Of a DNA stretch of 64,000 nucleotides, positions 35,112 to 43,766 are shown one piece after another. The stretch is from NCBI GenBank assembly GCA_934457415.1, contig CAKSHM010000008.1:47915-111914 (forward strand). The letters are read 5' to 3'. Origin of the DNA: an uncultured Eubacteriales bacterium. GTDB lineage: Bacteria > Bacillota > Clostridia > Oscillospirales > Acutalibacteraceae. The position numbers were made by a program, and so were the translations under genes. Under the pieces are notes generated by a model, which was not told the DNA's origin, searched no databases, and was given only the letters and a program-made list of their open reading frames with translations. Numbering within the stretch: the first letter of the stretch is position 1; each line of letters starts with the position of its first letter.

Positions 35112-35246
35112 AAAATAAAATCTGACACCGAAATTTTATTGAGGTGAAAGACGCGAATTTAATATCAGCCTGAAATTTTTACAGGTTTATTTTGCCGCGT
35201 CCAGATCAGGATGCGGCATTTTTTTATAAAAAGGAGATGGGAAAAC
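35112..35246 (+). ncRNA. Leader RNA with terminator/antiterminator switch (candidate riboswitch)
   Basis: Short stems can be drawn: CTGA/TCAG (35122-35125 with 35165-35168), CACC/GGTG (35126-35129 with 35143-35146) and CCTG/CAGG (35169-35172 with 35182-35185). GACGCG at 35150-35155 is exactly complementary to CGCGTC at 35196-35201, inside the 5' arm of the terminator at 35194-35217. The two pairings exclude each other, the hallmark of transcription attenuation. I do not recognise the fold as a known riboswitch class; a protein-bound attenuator is also possible. Confidence 0.6.
35194..35225 (+). terminator. Attenuator-type terminator before the hydrogenase maturation genes
   Basis: Nine-base stem with one G-T pair, GCCGCGTCC (35194-35202) and GGATGCGGC (35209-35217), followed by seven T residues. 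It stands between the operon's own promoter and the first gene, so it can act as a conditional terminator; it would also end lipid-kinase transcripts. Confidence 0.85.
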
Positions 35247-35504
35247 TTGAAGACACGAATTGCGCTGATCGGCATTATCGTCGAAAACACAGGCAAAACA
35301 GAGGAATTAAATACTCTTTTGCACGAATACGGAAAATATATTATAGGAAGAATGGGACTTCCCTACCGTGAAAAAAAGGTCAGTATAATAAGCGTTGTTT
35401 TAGACGCCCCTCAGGATACTATTTCGGCTCTTTCGGGAAAGCTCGGGAAAATAGAGGGATTGAGTGTTAAAACAGTCTATTCGAGCGTCGGTACAGATGA
35501 ATAA
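35247..35504 (+). CDS. TM1266-family iron-only hydrogenase system regulator
   Basis: 85 residues from a TTG start ten bases after AAGGAG. The ACT-like/NikR-C-type fold sequence IALIGIIVENTGKTEELN, LHEYGKYIIGRMGLPYRE and VVLDAPQDTISALSGKLG closely follows the TM1266 group that accompanies hydrogenase maturases. It has no DNA-binding domain, so its regulatory mode is not known. It overlaps hydE by eight bases (ATGAATAA). Confidence 0.85.
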   Translation: MKTRIALIGIIVENTGKTEELNTLLHEYGKYIIGRMGLPYREKKVSIISVVLDAPQDTISALSGKLGKIEGLSVKTVYSSVGTDE

Positions 35505-36552
35505 CTCAAAATCACTTATAGATAAGCTTTTTTTTAACCGCTCGCTAACCGCTCCCGAATATGAATATCTTATAATCAATCAGAACGATGAAACGGCGGA
35601 ATATGCAAGAGAGCTTGCAGATAAAGTAAGACGGGAATTTTATTCAAACGAGGTTTTTGTAAGAGGTCTTATTGAAATAGGAAATGTCTGCAGAAACGAT
35701 TGTTTTTACTGCGGAATTAGAAAATCAAACAAAAACTGTGACCGATATATTCTGTCAAAAGAGCAGATTTTATCCTGCTGTGAGGACGGATACAGGCTGG
35801 GCTTCCGCACCTTTGTTCTGCAGGGCGGAGAAAATGTCATACCTTTAAAATCGGTTTGCGAAACAGTATCGGAGATCCGAAAAAGATTTCCCGACTGTGC
35901 CATCACCCTATCGCTCGGAGAATACGAAAAGAAAGAATACCAAATGATGTTTGACTCAGGCGCCGACAGGTATCTTCTCAGACACGAAACCGCCGACAGA
36001 GAACATTATGAAAAGCTCCATCCGAAAGAAATGTCTTTTGAAAAAAGGATGCAATGTCTTAGGTACTTAAAGGAAATCGGATTTGCAGTCGGATGCGGAT
36101 TTATGGTAGGCTCGCCTTACCAGACCGCAAAAACACTTGCAAAAGACCTTAAATTCATCGAGGAATTTTCTCCCGATATGTGCGGAATAGGACCATTTAT
36201 TCCTCATAAACAAACGCCTTTTAAGGATTTCAAGGCAGGAACATTAAGCCGGACGGTTTTTCTGCTTTCGCTCATAAGACTTATAAAGCCCAATATTCTT
36301 CTTCCCTCGACTACGGCATTAGGGACAATTTCCGAAAGGGGCAGAGAATTGGGAATTCTTGCAGGAGCGAATGTAGTTATGCCTAATCTTTCACCGGTTG
36401 CGGTAAGAAAGAAATACGAACTTTACGACAATAAGATCTGCACCGGAGAGGAATCGGCGCAGTGCAAGGATTGCCTTAACTTCAGAATGAAATCAATCGG
36501 ATTTAAAATAGTTACCGACCGCGGCGACGCGAGACAGGAAAGGATAGAATAA
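35497..36552 (+). CDS. hydE: [FeFe]-hydrogenase H-cluster radical SAM maturase HydE
   Basis: 351 residues from the ATG at 35497 within the end of the TM1266-like gene. Radical SAM motif CRNDCFYCGIR, then FVLQGGE and YLLRHET. HydE works on the low-spin iron precursor for the H-cluster. The order regulator, hydE, hydG, hydF is a dedicated maturation operon. An ORF reading from 35464 has no ribosome site. Confidence 0.93.
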   Translation: MNNSKSLIDKLFFNRSLTAPEYEYLIINQNDETAEYARELADKVRREFYSNEVFVRGLIEIGNVCRNDCFYCGIRKSNKNCDRYILSKEQILSCCEDGYRLGFRTFVLQGGENVIPLKSVCETVSEIRKRFPDCAITLSLGEYEKKEYQMMFDSGADRYLLRHETADREHYEKLHPKEMSFEKRMQCLRYLKEIGFAVGCGFMVGSPYQTAKTLAKDLKFIEEFSPDMCGIGPFIPHKQTPFKDFKAGTLSRTVFLLSLIRLIKPNILLPSTTALGTISERGRELGILAGANVVMPNLSPVAVRKKYELYDNKICTGEESAQCKDCLNFRMKSIGFKIVTDRGDARQERIE

Positions 36553-36553
36553 A

Positions 36554-38002
36554 ATGTCAGTTTATAACCCAAAATCACTTAAAGCCGAAGAATTTATAAA
36601 CAACGAGGAAATTTTAGAAACCTTAAAATATGCTCAGGAAAACAAAAACAACCTTGAGCTTATTGACTCTTTGCTTGAAAAAGCAAGACCTAAAAAAAGC
36701 GGAAACGGCTACACCTGCGCAGGGCTTACCCATCGCGAGGCAAGTGTGCTTTTAGCCTGCGAGAATCCTGAAAAAATCGAAGAAATGTATAAGCTTGCCA
36801 ACGAAATAAAGCTCGCTTTTTACGGAAACAGAATTGTTATGTTTGCGCCGCTTTATCTTTCAAATTACTGCGTAAACGGCTGTGTTTACTGTCCCTATCA
36901 CATGAAAAACAAACACATTGCCAGAAAAAAGCTTACTCAGGAGGAAGTCAGGAATGAAGTGATCGCGCTTCAGGATATGGGTCATAAAAGGCTTGCGATA
37001 GAGTCAGGAGAGGATCCTGTAAACAACCCGATAGAATATATTCTTGAATGTATAAAAACAATTTATTCCGTACACCACAAAAACGGCGATATAAGAAGAG
37101 TGAATGTAAATATCGCCGCAACAACGGTTGAAAACTACAGAAAATTAAAGGAAGCGGGAATAGGTACTTACATCCTGTTTCAGGAAACATATAACAAAAA
37201 AAGCTATCTGGAACTTCACCCAACAGGACCTAAGCATGATTACGATTATCATACCGAGGCTATGGACAGAGCTATGGACGGCGGAATTGACGATGTCGGC
37301 TTAGGAGTTCTTTTCGGTCTTGAGGGCTATATGTATGAATTTGCCGGACTTTTGATGCACGCTGAGCATCTTGAGGCAGTACACGGTGTAGGCCCGCATA
37401 CAATAAGCGTTCCGAGAATTAAAAGAGCCGACGATATCGACCCGAATGTATTTGATAATTCCCTTTCCGATGAGCTTTTTGCGAAGGTTATAGCATGTAT
37501 CAGAATTGCCGTTCCGTATACGGGAATGATCATTTCCACCCGTGAAAGCGAGGCTGTAAGAGGAAAGGTATTAGATTACGGAATTTCTCAGATAAGCGGT
37601 GCTTCAAGAACCTCTGTCGGCGGATATACCGAAGATGAAAGACCCCATGATTCGGAGCAGTTTGATGTTTCCGACCAGCGCTCGCTTGACGAGGTTGTCC
37701 GCTGGCTTATGCAAAACGATCATATTCCGTCATTCTGTACCGCCTGTTACAGAGAAGGCAGAACCGGAGACAGATTTATGAGTCTATGTAAATCGGGGCA
37801 GATCTTAAACTGCTGTCATCCGAATGCTCTGATGACCCTTACCGAATACCTTATTGACTATGCCTCTGACGAAACCAAAAAGGTAGGCTTCGAGCTTATA
37901 GACCGTGAGCTTAACAAAATACCCAAAGACAAGGTAAGAGAGATCGCGCGGGAAAATATCGAAGCGATAAAGACTTCAAACAGACGCGATTTCAGATTTT
38001 AA
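36554..38002 (+). CDS. hydG: [FeFe]-hydrogenase maturase HydG (tyrosine lyase)
   Basis: 482 residues. N-terminal radical SAM motif CVNGCVYCPYH and the C-terminal cluster motif CTACYREGRTGDRFM to CCHPNAL that carries the dangler-iron [4Fe-4S] site. HydG splits tyrosine to give CO and cyanide bound to iron. Starts one base after hydE. Confidence 0.96.
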   Translation: MSVYNPKSLKAEEFINNEEILETLKYAQENKNNLELIDSLLEKARPKKSGNGYTCAGLTHREASVLLACENPEKIEEMYKLANEIKLAFYGNRIVMFAPLYLSNYCVNGCVYCPYHMKNKHIARKKLTQEEVRNEVIALQDMGHKRLAIESGEDPVNNPIEYILECIKTIYSVHHKNGDIRRVNVNIAATTVENYRKLKEAGIGTYILFQETYNKKSYLELHPTGPKHDYDYHTEAMDRAMDGGIDDVGLGVLFGLEGYMYEFAGLLMHAEHLEAVHGVGPHTISVPRIKRADDIDPNVFDNSLSDELFAKVIACIRIAVPYTGMIISTRESEAVRGKVLDYGISQISGASRTSVGGYTEDERPHDSEQFDVSDQRSLDEVVRWLMQNDHIPSFCTACYREGRTGDRFMSLCKSGQILNCCHPNALMTLTEYLIDYASDETKKVGFELIDRELNKIPKDKVREIARENIEAIKTSNRRDFRF

Positions 38003-38040
38003 CAAAGTCTTTAAAATATCACACTAAGGAGGAATAGAAA

Positions 38041-39237
38041 ATGGGACTTAATGACACACCTTCCTCTGAAAGAGTTCATATAGGCTTTTTCGGACTTAGA
38101 AACGCGGGAAAATCAAGCGTTGTAAACGCGGTTACGGCTCAGCAGCTATCCTTAGTATCGGCTGTCAAGGGAACTACCACCGACCCCGTCAGCAAGGCAA
38201 TGGAAATATTGCCTATCGGTCCCGTAGTCATTATCGACACTCCGGGAATTGACGACGAGGGAACGCTCGGCGAAATGAGGGTAAAAAGAGCTAAAGAAAC
38301 GCTTTCAAAAACCGATGTTGCCGTATTGGTTGCCGATATTACCAAGGGCATAACAAAAGCCGACAGCGAGCTTATTTCGCTTTTTAAAGAAAAAAACATT
38401 CCTTATATTATTGCGTTTAACAAATGTGATTTAAATCCCGATGGAAAAACAGCCGATAACGGAATTAAAGTAAGCGCAAAAACAGGTTTCGGAATTCATG
38501 AGCTAAAAGAGCTTTTAGGAAATCTTTCAAAAGATAAAGCAAACAGTAAAATTCTGCTCGGGGATTTAATAAATCCCGAGGATTTAATCGTTTTAGTAAC
38601 CCCTATCGACGAATCGGCGCCGAAAGCCAGAATGATTTTGCCTCAACAGCAGATGATAAGAGAGGTTCTCGATTTCCATGCCGTTAATATGGTTGTAAGA
38701 GAAACCGAGCTTGAAAGCGCGCTTAAAATGCTTAAAATAAAGCCTAAAATGGTTATCACCGATTCTCAGGCGTTCGGAGTTGTAAACAAAATCGTTCCCA
38801 ATGACATTCTGCTTACTTCCTTTTCAATTCTTTTTGCAAGATACAAGGGCGAGCTTGAACAGCTGATTGACGGAGTAAAGGCGCTTGACGGCTTAAAGGA
38901 CGGAAATACCGTTTTAATTTCCGAGGGCTGTACACATCACAGGCAATGTAACGATATCGGAACTGTAAAGCTTCCGAATTGGATCAGAAATTATACAGGG
39001 AAAGATCTTAACTTTGAATATTCATCGGGCAACTCTTTTCCCGATAGCCTTTCAAAATACTCTCTTATAATTCATTGCGGCGGCTGTATGCTAAACGCTA
39101 AAGAGATTCATTCGAGACTGAAAAAGGCCGAGGAAGAAAATAAACCGATTACAAATTACGGAATAGCAATCGCTTTTATCCACGGAATTTTAAAGCGCTC
39201 TCTTTCACCCTTTAAAGAGCTTGAGGAAAGACTTTAA
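38041..39237 (+). CDS. hydF: [FeFe]-hydrogenase maturase GTPase HydF
   Basis: 398 residues. GTPase P-loop GLRNAGKSSVVNA, switch TPGIDDEG and NKCD; C-terminal Fe-S site with CTHHRQC and HCGGCML. HydF is the scaffold that assembles and delivers the diiron subcluster to HydA. SD AAGGAGG is in front. No hydrogenase structural gene is in the window. Confidence 0.96.
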   Translation: MGLNDTPSSERVHIGFFGLRNAGKSSVVNAVTAQQLSLVSAVKGTTTDPVSKAMEILPIGPVVIIDTPGIDDEGTLGEMRVKRAKETLSKTDVAVLVADITKGITKADSELISLFKEKNIPYIIAFNKCDLNPDGKTADNGIKVSAKTGFGIHELKELLGNLSKDKANSKILLGDLINPEDLIVLVTPIDESAPKARMILPQQQMIREVLDFHAVNMVVRETELESALKMLKIKPKMVITDSQAFGVVNKIVPNDILLTSFSILFARYKGELEQLIDGVKALDGLKDGNTVLISEGCTHHRQCNDIGTVKLPNWIRNYTGKDLNFEYSSGNSFPDSLSKYSLIIHCGGCMLNAKEIHSRLKKAEEENKPITNYGIAIAFIHGILKRSLSPFKELEERL

Positions 39238-39344
39238 AGCGCTTAAAATATGTTATAGATTTAAAATTCAAAAATATCATATTTAATGTTATAAACTATG
39301 GCTATTTTATATTAAAGCATCTAAAAAACCGCTTATTTAAAGGA

Positions 39345-39376
39345 AAAAACTCCCGACCGAACAGTCGGGAGTTTTT
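39345..39376. terminator. Bidirectional terminator after hydF
   Basis: Stem AAAAACTCCCGAC (39345-39357) and GTCGGGAGTTTTT (39364-39376) with loop CGAACA. A/T runs on both sides serve hydF on the plus and the NUDIX gene on the minus strand. Confidence 0.92.
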
Positions 39377-39379
39377 ATT

Positions 39380-39997
39380 TTAATCAAACTGAACTTTAAA
39401 GCTTTCATTATTTTTTGCTTCAAAACACATTTTGATTTGTTCCTTTGAGGTTTTTTCGGTTGCAAGGTTTTCGGGAAGCTCGTCGGGTGCAAAAAAAGCG
39501 ATTTCTGTAGTCTCGATATTATCCTTAAAGGCTCCCCCTTTTAACCTGCAAAGCATAAATATTTTAATTACGCCGTAGATATAATTCGTGACATTATGTC
39601 GTCTCCAGTCATGAACGGCAATAAGCCTTTCGGCTTCGACCTCAAGTCCCGTTTCCTCTTTAGTTTCTTTTACAACATTCTCCGCAACAGACCTGTCAAC
39701 ATCGCACCAGCCGCCGGGAAGCGACCATGTTCCGTTCCTTTCATGCACAAGCAGGATTTTCCCGTTTTTAAAAACAGCCGCTCTTGTATCAATTTTCGGC
39801 GTTTGATATCCCGATTCATTACAAAAAATATCATTAACCTTTTTTATCGGCAAATCGGTTGCAACAGACAACATTTCAGCCGCAATTTCTCTTATTTGCT
39901 CATATCTTTCCTTACAAAACGGATCCTTACAATAGGCGAGTCCTGCCTGAGCTATACTTTGAAGCTTAACAGCATTTTCAAGATTCTTATTATTCAT
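39380..39997 (-). CDS. NUDIX hydrolase with N-terminal helical domain
   Basis: 205 residues. An N-terminal helical domain of about 60 residues (AQAGLAYCKDPFCKERYEQIREIAAEML) is followed by the NUDIX core, with the box GGWCDVDRSVAENVVKETKEETG. This subfamily commonly has Lys in place of Arg in REUXEE. Likely acts on a nucleoside diphosphate sugar, such as ADP-ribose, but substrate is not clear. The ATG lies after AAAGGTGATATT, and that start region is tandemly duplicated just upstream. Confidence 0.85.
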   Translation of the reverse strand: MNNKNLENAVKLQSIAQAGLAYCKDPFCKERYEQIREIAAEMLSVATDLPIKKVNDIFCNESGYQTPKIDTRAAVFKNGKILLVHERNGTWSLPGGWCDVDRSVAENVVKETKEETGLEVEAERLIAVHDWRRHNVTNYIYGVIKIFMLCRLKGGAFKDNIETTEIAFFAPDELPENLATEKTSKEQIKMCFEAKNNESFKVQFD

Positions 39998-40033
39998 AAT
40001 ATCACCTTTTTATTATTCATAATATTACCTTTT
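39988..40033. repeat. Tandem 23-base duplication of the NUDIX start region
   Basis: Two adjacent 23-base units (39988-40010 and 40011-40033) differ at one base. On the minus strand each contains an AAGGT ribosome site and ATGAATAAT. The upstream copy gives an eight-codon reading frame (MNNKKVIL) whose TGA overlaps the real ATG as ATGA. Confidence 0.85.
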
Positions 40034-40124
40034 TATATTATCACAAACACCTATATTTTACAATTAAAAGTTTGTTTATACTTTTGTAAAAAAATTCTTA
40101 TAAAATTTGCTTTGAGGTGTGATT

Positions 40125-40904
40125 ATGAATATTTTAAAAATAATTTTTGTGACATTCTTTGCGGGAATGGGCGCAGGCTTGGGAACGGGCTTTGCAGGAA
40201 TGAGCGCCGCGGCGGTTATCAGTCCCATGCTTATAACTTTTCTTAATGTCGACCCCTATATGGCCGTGGGTATTGCACTTGCATCGGATGTACTTGCAAG
40301 CGCCGTTTCGGCTTATACTTATAAGAAAAGCAACAATTTGGATGTTAAAAACGGTCTCGTTATGATGGTAAGCGTCTTGACATTTACATTTATCGGAAGC
40401 TATATTGCAAGTCTTTTGCCGTCAGCAGCCATGGGAAATTTTTCGGTGTTTATGACATTCCTTTTAGGCGTTAAATTTATCGTCCGTCCTGTTATGACGA
40501 CAAAAGAGGCCATGCAGAGCGTAAGCGCGAAAAAGCGCGCCGTTCAGTCGGTTGTCTGCGGAACGGTTATAGGACTTATCTGCGGATTTGTCGGTGCGGG
40601 CGGAGGAATGATGATGCTTCTTATCCTCACCTCTGTTTTGGGTTATGAGCTTAAAACCGCTGTCGGGACAAGCGTTTTTATAATGACCTTCACTGCCCTT
40701 ACGGGCGCTGTTTCCCATTTCGGCATAGGCGGAGCGCCTAATCTTACCATTCTTATTTTATGCGTTTTATTTACCTTTATCTGGGCAAGAATTGCCGCGG
40801 TGTTTGCCAACAAAGCAGAGCCTAAAACCTTAAACCGAGCAACAGGCATCGTGCTTGTGATTTTAGGATTGAGCATTTTTACCTTTTCACTTATTAAAAA
40901 ATAA
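40125..40904 (+). CDS. TauE/SafE-family sulfite/anion exporter-like membrane protein
   Basis: 259 residues from the ATG at 40125, five bases after GAGGTG. About eight membrane helices, with the two TauE repeat motifs: AGMGAGLGTGFAGMSAAAVISPML and VCGTVIGLICGFVGAGGGMMMLLILTSVLGYELKTAVGTS. The family exports sulfite, sulfoacetate or other organic anions; the substrate here is unknown. Single gene between two terminators. Confidence 0.88.
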   Translation: MNILKIIFVTFFAGMGAGLGTGFAGMSAAAVISPMLITFLNVDPYMAVGIALASDVLASAVSAYTYKKSNNLDVKNGLVMMVSVLTFTFIGSYIASLLPSAAMGNFSVFMTFLLGVKFIVRPVMTTKEAMQSVSAKKRAVQSVVCGTVIGLICGFVGAGGGMMMLLILTSVLGYELKTAVGTSVFIMTFTALTGAVSHFGIGGAPNLTILILCVLFTFIWARIAAVFANKAEPKTLNRATGIVLVILGLSIFTFSLIKK

Positions 40905-40913
40905 TAAGACAGC

Positions 40914-40957
40914 AAAAAAGCGTCAGCAGAATGAAAATTTCCGCCGACGCCTTTTTT
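40914..40957. terminator. Bidirectional terminator between tauE-like gene and FAD oxidoreductase gene
   Basis: Inverted A/T-flanked stem: AAAAAAGCGTCAGCAG (40914-40929) pairs with CCGCCGACGCCTTTTTT (40941-40957) with one bulged G and two mismatches. T runs are present on both strands. Confidence 0.8.
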
Positions 40958-40965
40958 ATTTGGAA

Positions 40966-42345
40966 TTATTTTTCTGTAATACGATCGGCAACATAAATTC
41001 CCATAGCTCCCGACTGAGAAAGTCCGCGGCAGATTCCGCTTCCGTCTCCTATAATATAAACATTGTCTATAAGCTCAAAGTTATCATTCTTAAACACCGG
41101 TCTAATAGAGTAATACTTGCTTTCGCAGCCGTAAAGAAGAGTATCGTCATTCGCAGTTCCGGGGGCTACCTTATCAAGCGCATAAATGGTCTCGATAATA
41201 TTGGTAAGAATTCTGTGCGGAAGAGCAAGCGAGATATCGCCGGCTGTAGCCTTTAAGGTCGGGATAACGGTGTTCTGGGCGAGTCTGTGGTCATTCGTTC
41301 TTCTTCCTCTTACAAGGTCGCCGAAGCGCTGAACAAGAACATTTCCCTTGCCTATCATATTGGCAATTCTCGAAATGTTTTCTGCATATTCGGTCGGCTG
41401 ATTGAAAGGCTCTGTGAAACGAATGCTTGAAAGAATCGCAAAGTTGCAGTTATCGGTTTTTTTATCCGCCTGAGCAAATGAGTGACCGTTCGCAGTGATA
41501 ATTCCGTGGTTATTCTCAGCCGATACAAGACCGCCCTGATTGAAACAGAACATTCTGCATCTGTCCTCAAAGGTCTTTGTTTTATACAGAATTTTCGGCT
41601 CATAAATCTTTGAGGAAAATTCTCTCCAGATAATATCCTTCATCTCGACCCGCACGCCGATATCTATATGGTTTGATTTGGTTTTAACCGCAAATTTTCT
41701 GCAGAATTCAGAAACAAAATTCGCGCCGCCTCTGCCGGTTGCGATTATGATATTTTCAGCCGTAAGTACCTTTCCGTTTGAGTACTCAATATTGTAAACC
41801 CCGTCTTCTTTTTCGACATTTACGCAGTCATAGAAGCTGTAAAGGTCCGTTCCGCTCGCGGCAATTGCATGAATAAGGTTCTGCATTGTAAGATAATTGT
41901 TATCCGTGCCGAGATGCTTAACATTCATATCAAGCAGACGGAGATTATTCTGAATACATTTAAGCTTCAAATCATCATTTGTTTTATAAACATTCGGAAT
42001 TCCGGAAGTGCAGTATTCGTTAAGCACCTCGTCAACCTCTGCTATATACTTGTTTGCGGTATCATCGCCGAGCTGCTCGCCGAGAGTTCCGCCGTAAGCT
42101 GTGCCAAGATTGAATTTTCCGTCCGAAAAAGCTCCGGCTCCTGCAAATCCGCTCGTTATTGAACAAATTTTACAGTGCGCGCAGGTATTATTCTTGCCTG
42201 CCGGACACTTTCTGTTTTCAAGCGTATTGCCGCGCTCAGTTACGGCAATTCTCATATTCGGTTCTTTTTTGCGCAGTCTGTATGCAGCCATAAGGCCGCC
42301 TATTCCGCCGCCTATAATGACTGTATCGTACCTGTACCCTGCCAT
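40966..42345 (-). CDS. NAD(P)/FAD-dependent oxidoreductase of the COG2509 type
   Basis: 459 residues from the ATG at 42345, ten bases after GGAG; the frame extends to 42393 but that part overlaps a palindromic operator. FAD site YDTVIIGGGIGGLMAAYRLRKKEP, a cysteine-rich segment KCPAGKNNTCAHCKICSITSG, GRGGANFV, and C-terminal NVYIIGDGSGICRGLSQSGAMGIYVAD. This is the uncharacterised FAD-dependent dehydrogenase group; the reaction is not known. It has its own strong promoter with an overlapping palindrome, so it is probably regulated by an unlinked repressor. Confidence 0.85.
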   Translation of the reverse strand: MAGYRYDTVIIGGGIGGLMAAYRLRKKEPNMRIAVTERGNTLENRKCPAGKNNTCAHCKICSITSGFAGAGAFSDGKFNLGTAYGGTLGEQLGDDTANKYIAEVDEVLNEYCTSGIPNVYKTNDDLKLKCIQNNLRLLDMNVKHLGTDNNYLTMQNLIHAIAASGTDLYSFYDCVNVEKEDGVYNIEYSNGKVLTAENIIIATGRGGANFVSEFCRKFAVKTKSNHIDIGVRVEMKDIIWREFSSKIYEPKILYKTKTFEDRCRMFCFNQGGLVSAENNHGIITANGHSFAQADKKTDNCNFAILSSIRFTEPFNQPTEYAENISRIANMIGKGNVLVQRFGDLVRGRRTNDHRLAQNTVIPTLKATAGDISLALPHRILTNIIETIYALDKVAPGTANDDTLLYGCESKYYSIRPVFKNDNFELIDNVYIIGDGSGICRGLSQSGAMGIYVADRITEK

Positions 42346-42373
42346 TATTCTTTCACTCCAAGACAGTATAATA

Positions 42374-42399
42374 GGGTCATTATCGCTCGACAATGACCC
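42374..42399. promoter_or_regulatory. Near-perfect 26-base palindromic operator
   Basis: Arms GGGTCATT (42374-42381) and AATGACCC (42392-42399) are exact inverted repeats, and the ten-base centre ATCGCTCGAC is also nearly symmetric (one mismatched pair). It lies directly downstream of the -10 of the FAD oxidoreductase gene, where a dimeric repressor would block transcription. It has no T run and only a two-base centre, so a terminator role is unlikely. Confidence 0.75.
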
Positions 42400-42406
42400 G
42401 AACTAT

Positions 42407-42435
42407 AATATATCATTTAAACTAATAAATGTCAA
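42407..42435 (-). promoter_or_regulatory. Promoter of the FAD oxidoreductase gene
   Basis: Minus-strand TTGACA (42430-42435) and TATATT (42407-42412), 17-base spacer. The adjacent operator begins within ten bases of the -10. Confidence 0.75.
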
Positions 42436-42442
42436 CAGTTTT

Positions 42443-43675
42443 TTAGTTTATTTCGTCTTCTGTCATTATAAGTCTGTTATATTTTGCGGTGCGTTCCGAC
42501 CTCTGCGGAGCGCCTGTTTTAATCTGTCCCGTTCCCATTCCGACGGCAATATCCGCAATGAATGCGTCCTCAGTATCTCCGGAACGGTGGGAAACGATAG
42601 CCTTATAACCGTTTTTATGAGCAAATCTGATTACATCCAAAGTTTCAGACAGAGTTCCTATCTGATTAGGCTTTATAAGAATTGCATTGGCGGCTTTATT
42701 CTCTATTCCTATTTTAAGACGTTTTTTATCGGTTACGAACAAATCGTCCCCGACAAGCTGAATTTTTGAACCCAAGCGCTCGGTCATATAATGCCAGCCG
42801 TCAAAATCGGTCTCACTCAGACCGTCCTCAATAGAAATTACGGGGTATTTGTTTATAAGCTCCTCATAAAACTCAACAAGCGCCCTGAAATCCATGGTCT
42901 CGTTCCTTTTCGGAAGAATATATTTTCCTTCCTTATACCATTCGCTCGAAGCCGCGTCGAGCGCAATTTTTACACTGCCAGTATCATAACCGCTTTTTTC
43001 TATTGCCTTTACAAGATAGCCGACAGCGTCTGTATCGCTTTCAAGGTTGGGCGCAAATCCGCCCTCATCGCCCACGCCCGAGCTTAATCCCTCGGACTTT
43101 AAAATTCTTCCTAAGGTATGATAGATTTCGCAGCAGATTCTCAGCCTTTCAGAGAAGCTTTTTGCTCTTATCGGCATAATCATAAATTCCTGAATATCAA
43201 TATTATTTGCCGCATGCGCGCCTCCGTTTAAAATATTCATCATCGGCACGGGAAGAATAGGCCTTGCCGCACCACCCAAATATCTGTAAAGCGGAATACT
43301 GAGTCCGTTTGCCGCCGCTCTTGCAACGCTTAATGAAACCGCTAAAATTGCATTTGCGCCGAGTCTGCTTTTATTATCGGTGTTATCGCACTTAATCATT
43401 TTTTCGTCTATCTTATATTGCTCGCAGGCATTTATTCCTTTAAGCAGAGGCGCTATGATTTCATTTATATTATTCTTTGCATTAAGCGTTCCCTTGCCGT
43501 TATAACGGTTGACATCGCCGTCGCGAAGCTCATGAGCTTCAAACTGTCCCGTAGAAGCTCCGCTCGGAACTATTGCAAGACCTTCCGCTCCGCATTCTAA
43601 AACGGTTTTTGCGGCAACCGTCGGATTTCCTCTCGAATCAATCAATTCATACCCTTTTATACTTTTAATTTTCAT
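42443..43675 (-). CDS. eno: Enolase
   Basis: 410 residues, slightly short of the usual 425-435. Conserved ELIDSRGNPTV, VPSGASTGQFEAHELRD, MMNILNGGAHAANNIDIQEFMIMP, GDEGGFAPNL, the metal and catalytic segments SIEDGL, VGDDLFVT, ILIKPNQIGTLSET and SHRSGDTEDAFIADIAVG. It converts 2-phosphoglycerate to phosphoenolpyruvate. SD AGAAGGGAGC. No neighbouring glycolytic genes. Confidence 0.97.
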   Translation of the reverse strand: MKIKSIKGYELIDSRGNPTVAAKTVLECGAEGLAIVPSGASTGQFEAHELRDGDVNRYNGKGTLNAKNNINEIIAPLLKGINACEQYKIDEKMIKCDNTDNKSRLGANAILAVSLSVARAAANGLSIPLYRYLGGAARPILPVPMMNILNGGAHAANNIDIQEFMIMPIRAKSFSERLRICCEIYHTLGRILKSEGLSSGVGDEGGFAPNLESDTDAVGYLVKAIEKSGYDTGSVKIALDAASSEWYKEGKYILPKRNETMDFRALVEFYEELINKYPVISIEDGLSETDFDGWHYMTERLGSKIQLVGDDLFVTDKKRLKIGIENKAANAILIKPNQIGTLSETLDVIRFAHKNGYKAIVSHRSGDTEDAFIADIAVGMGTGQIKTGAPQRSERTAKYNRLIMTEDEIN

Positions 43676-43766
43676 CGGTTTTGCTCCCTTCTTTTTTATA
43701 TTTTCCCCTTTTATTTTTTTAATATGTATGTTATAATAACTTTAATTAAACTACAATGGAGTAAAT

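Noticed and set aside
35112..35246. c-di-GMP (GEMM) riboswitch
   Set aside because: The segment GACGCGAA recalls GACGCAAAG of that class, but the rest of the conserved core (GGCAAACC and the receptor helix) is missing.
42101..42769. 222-residue plus-strand ORF
   Set aside because: Spans the antisense of two clear genes (FAD oxidoreductase and enolase) and the operator between them; no ribosome site.
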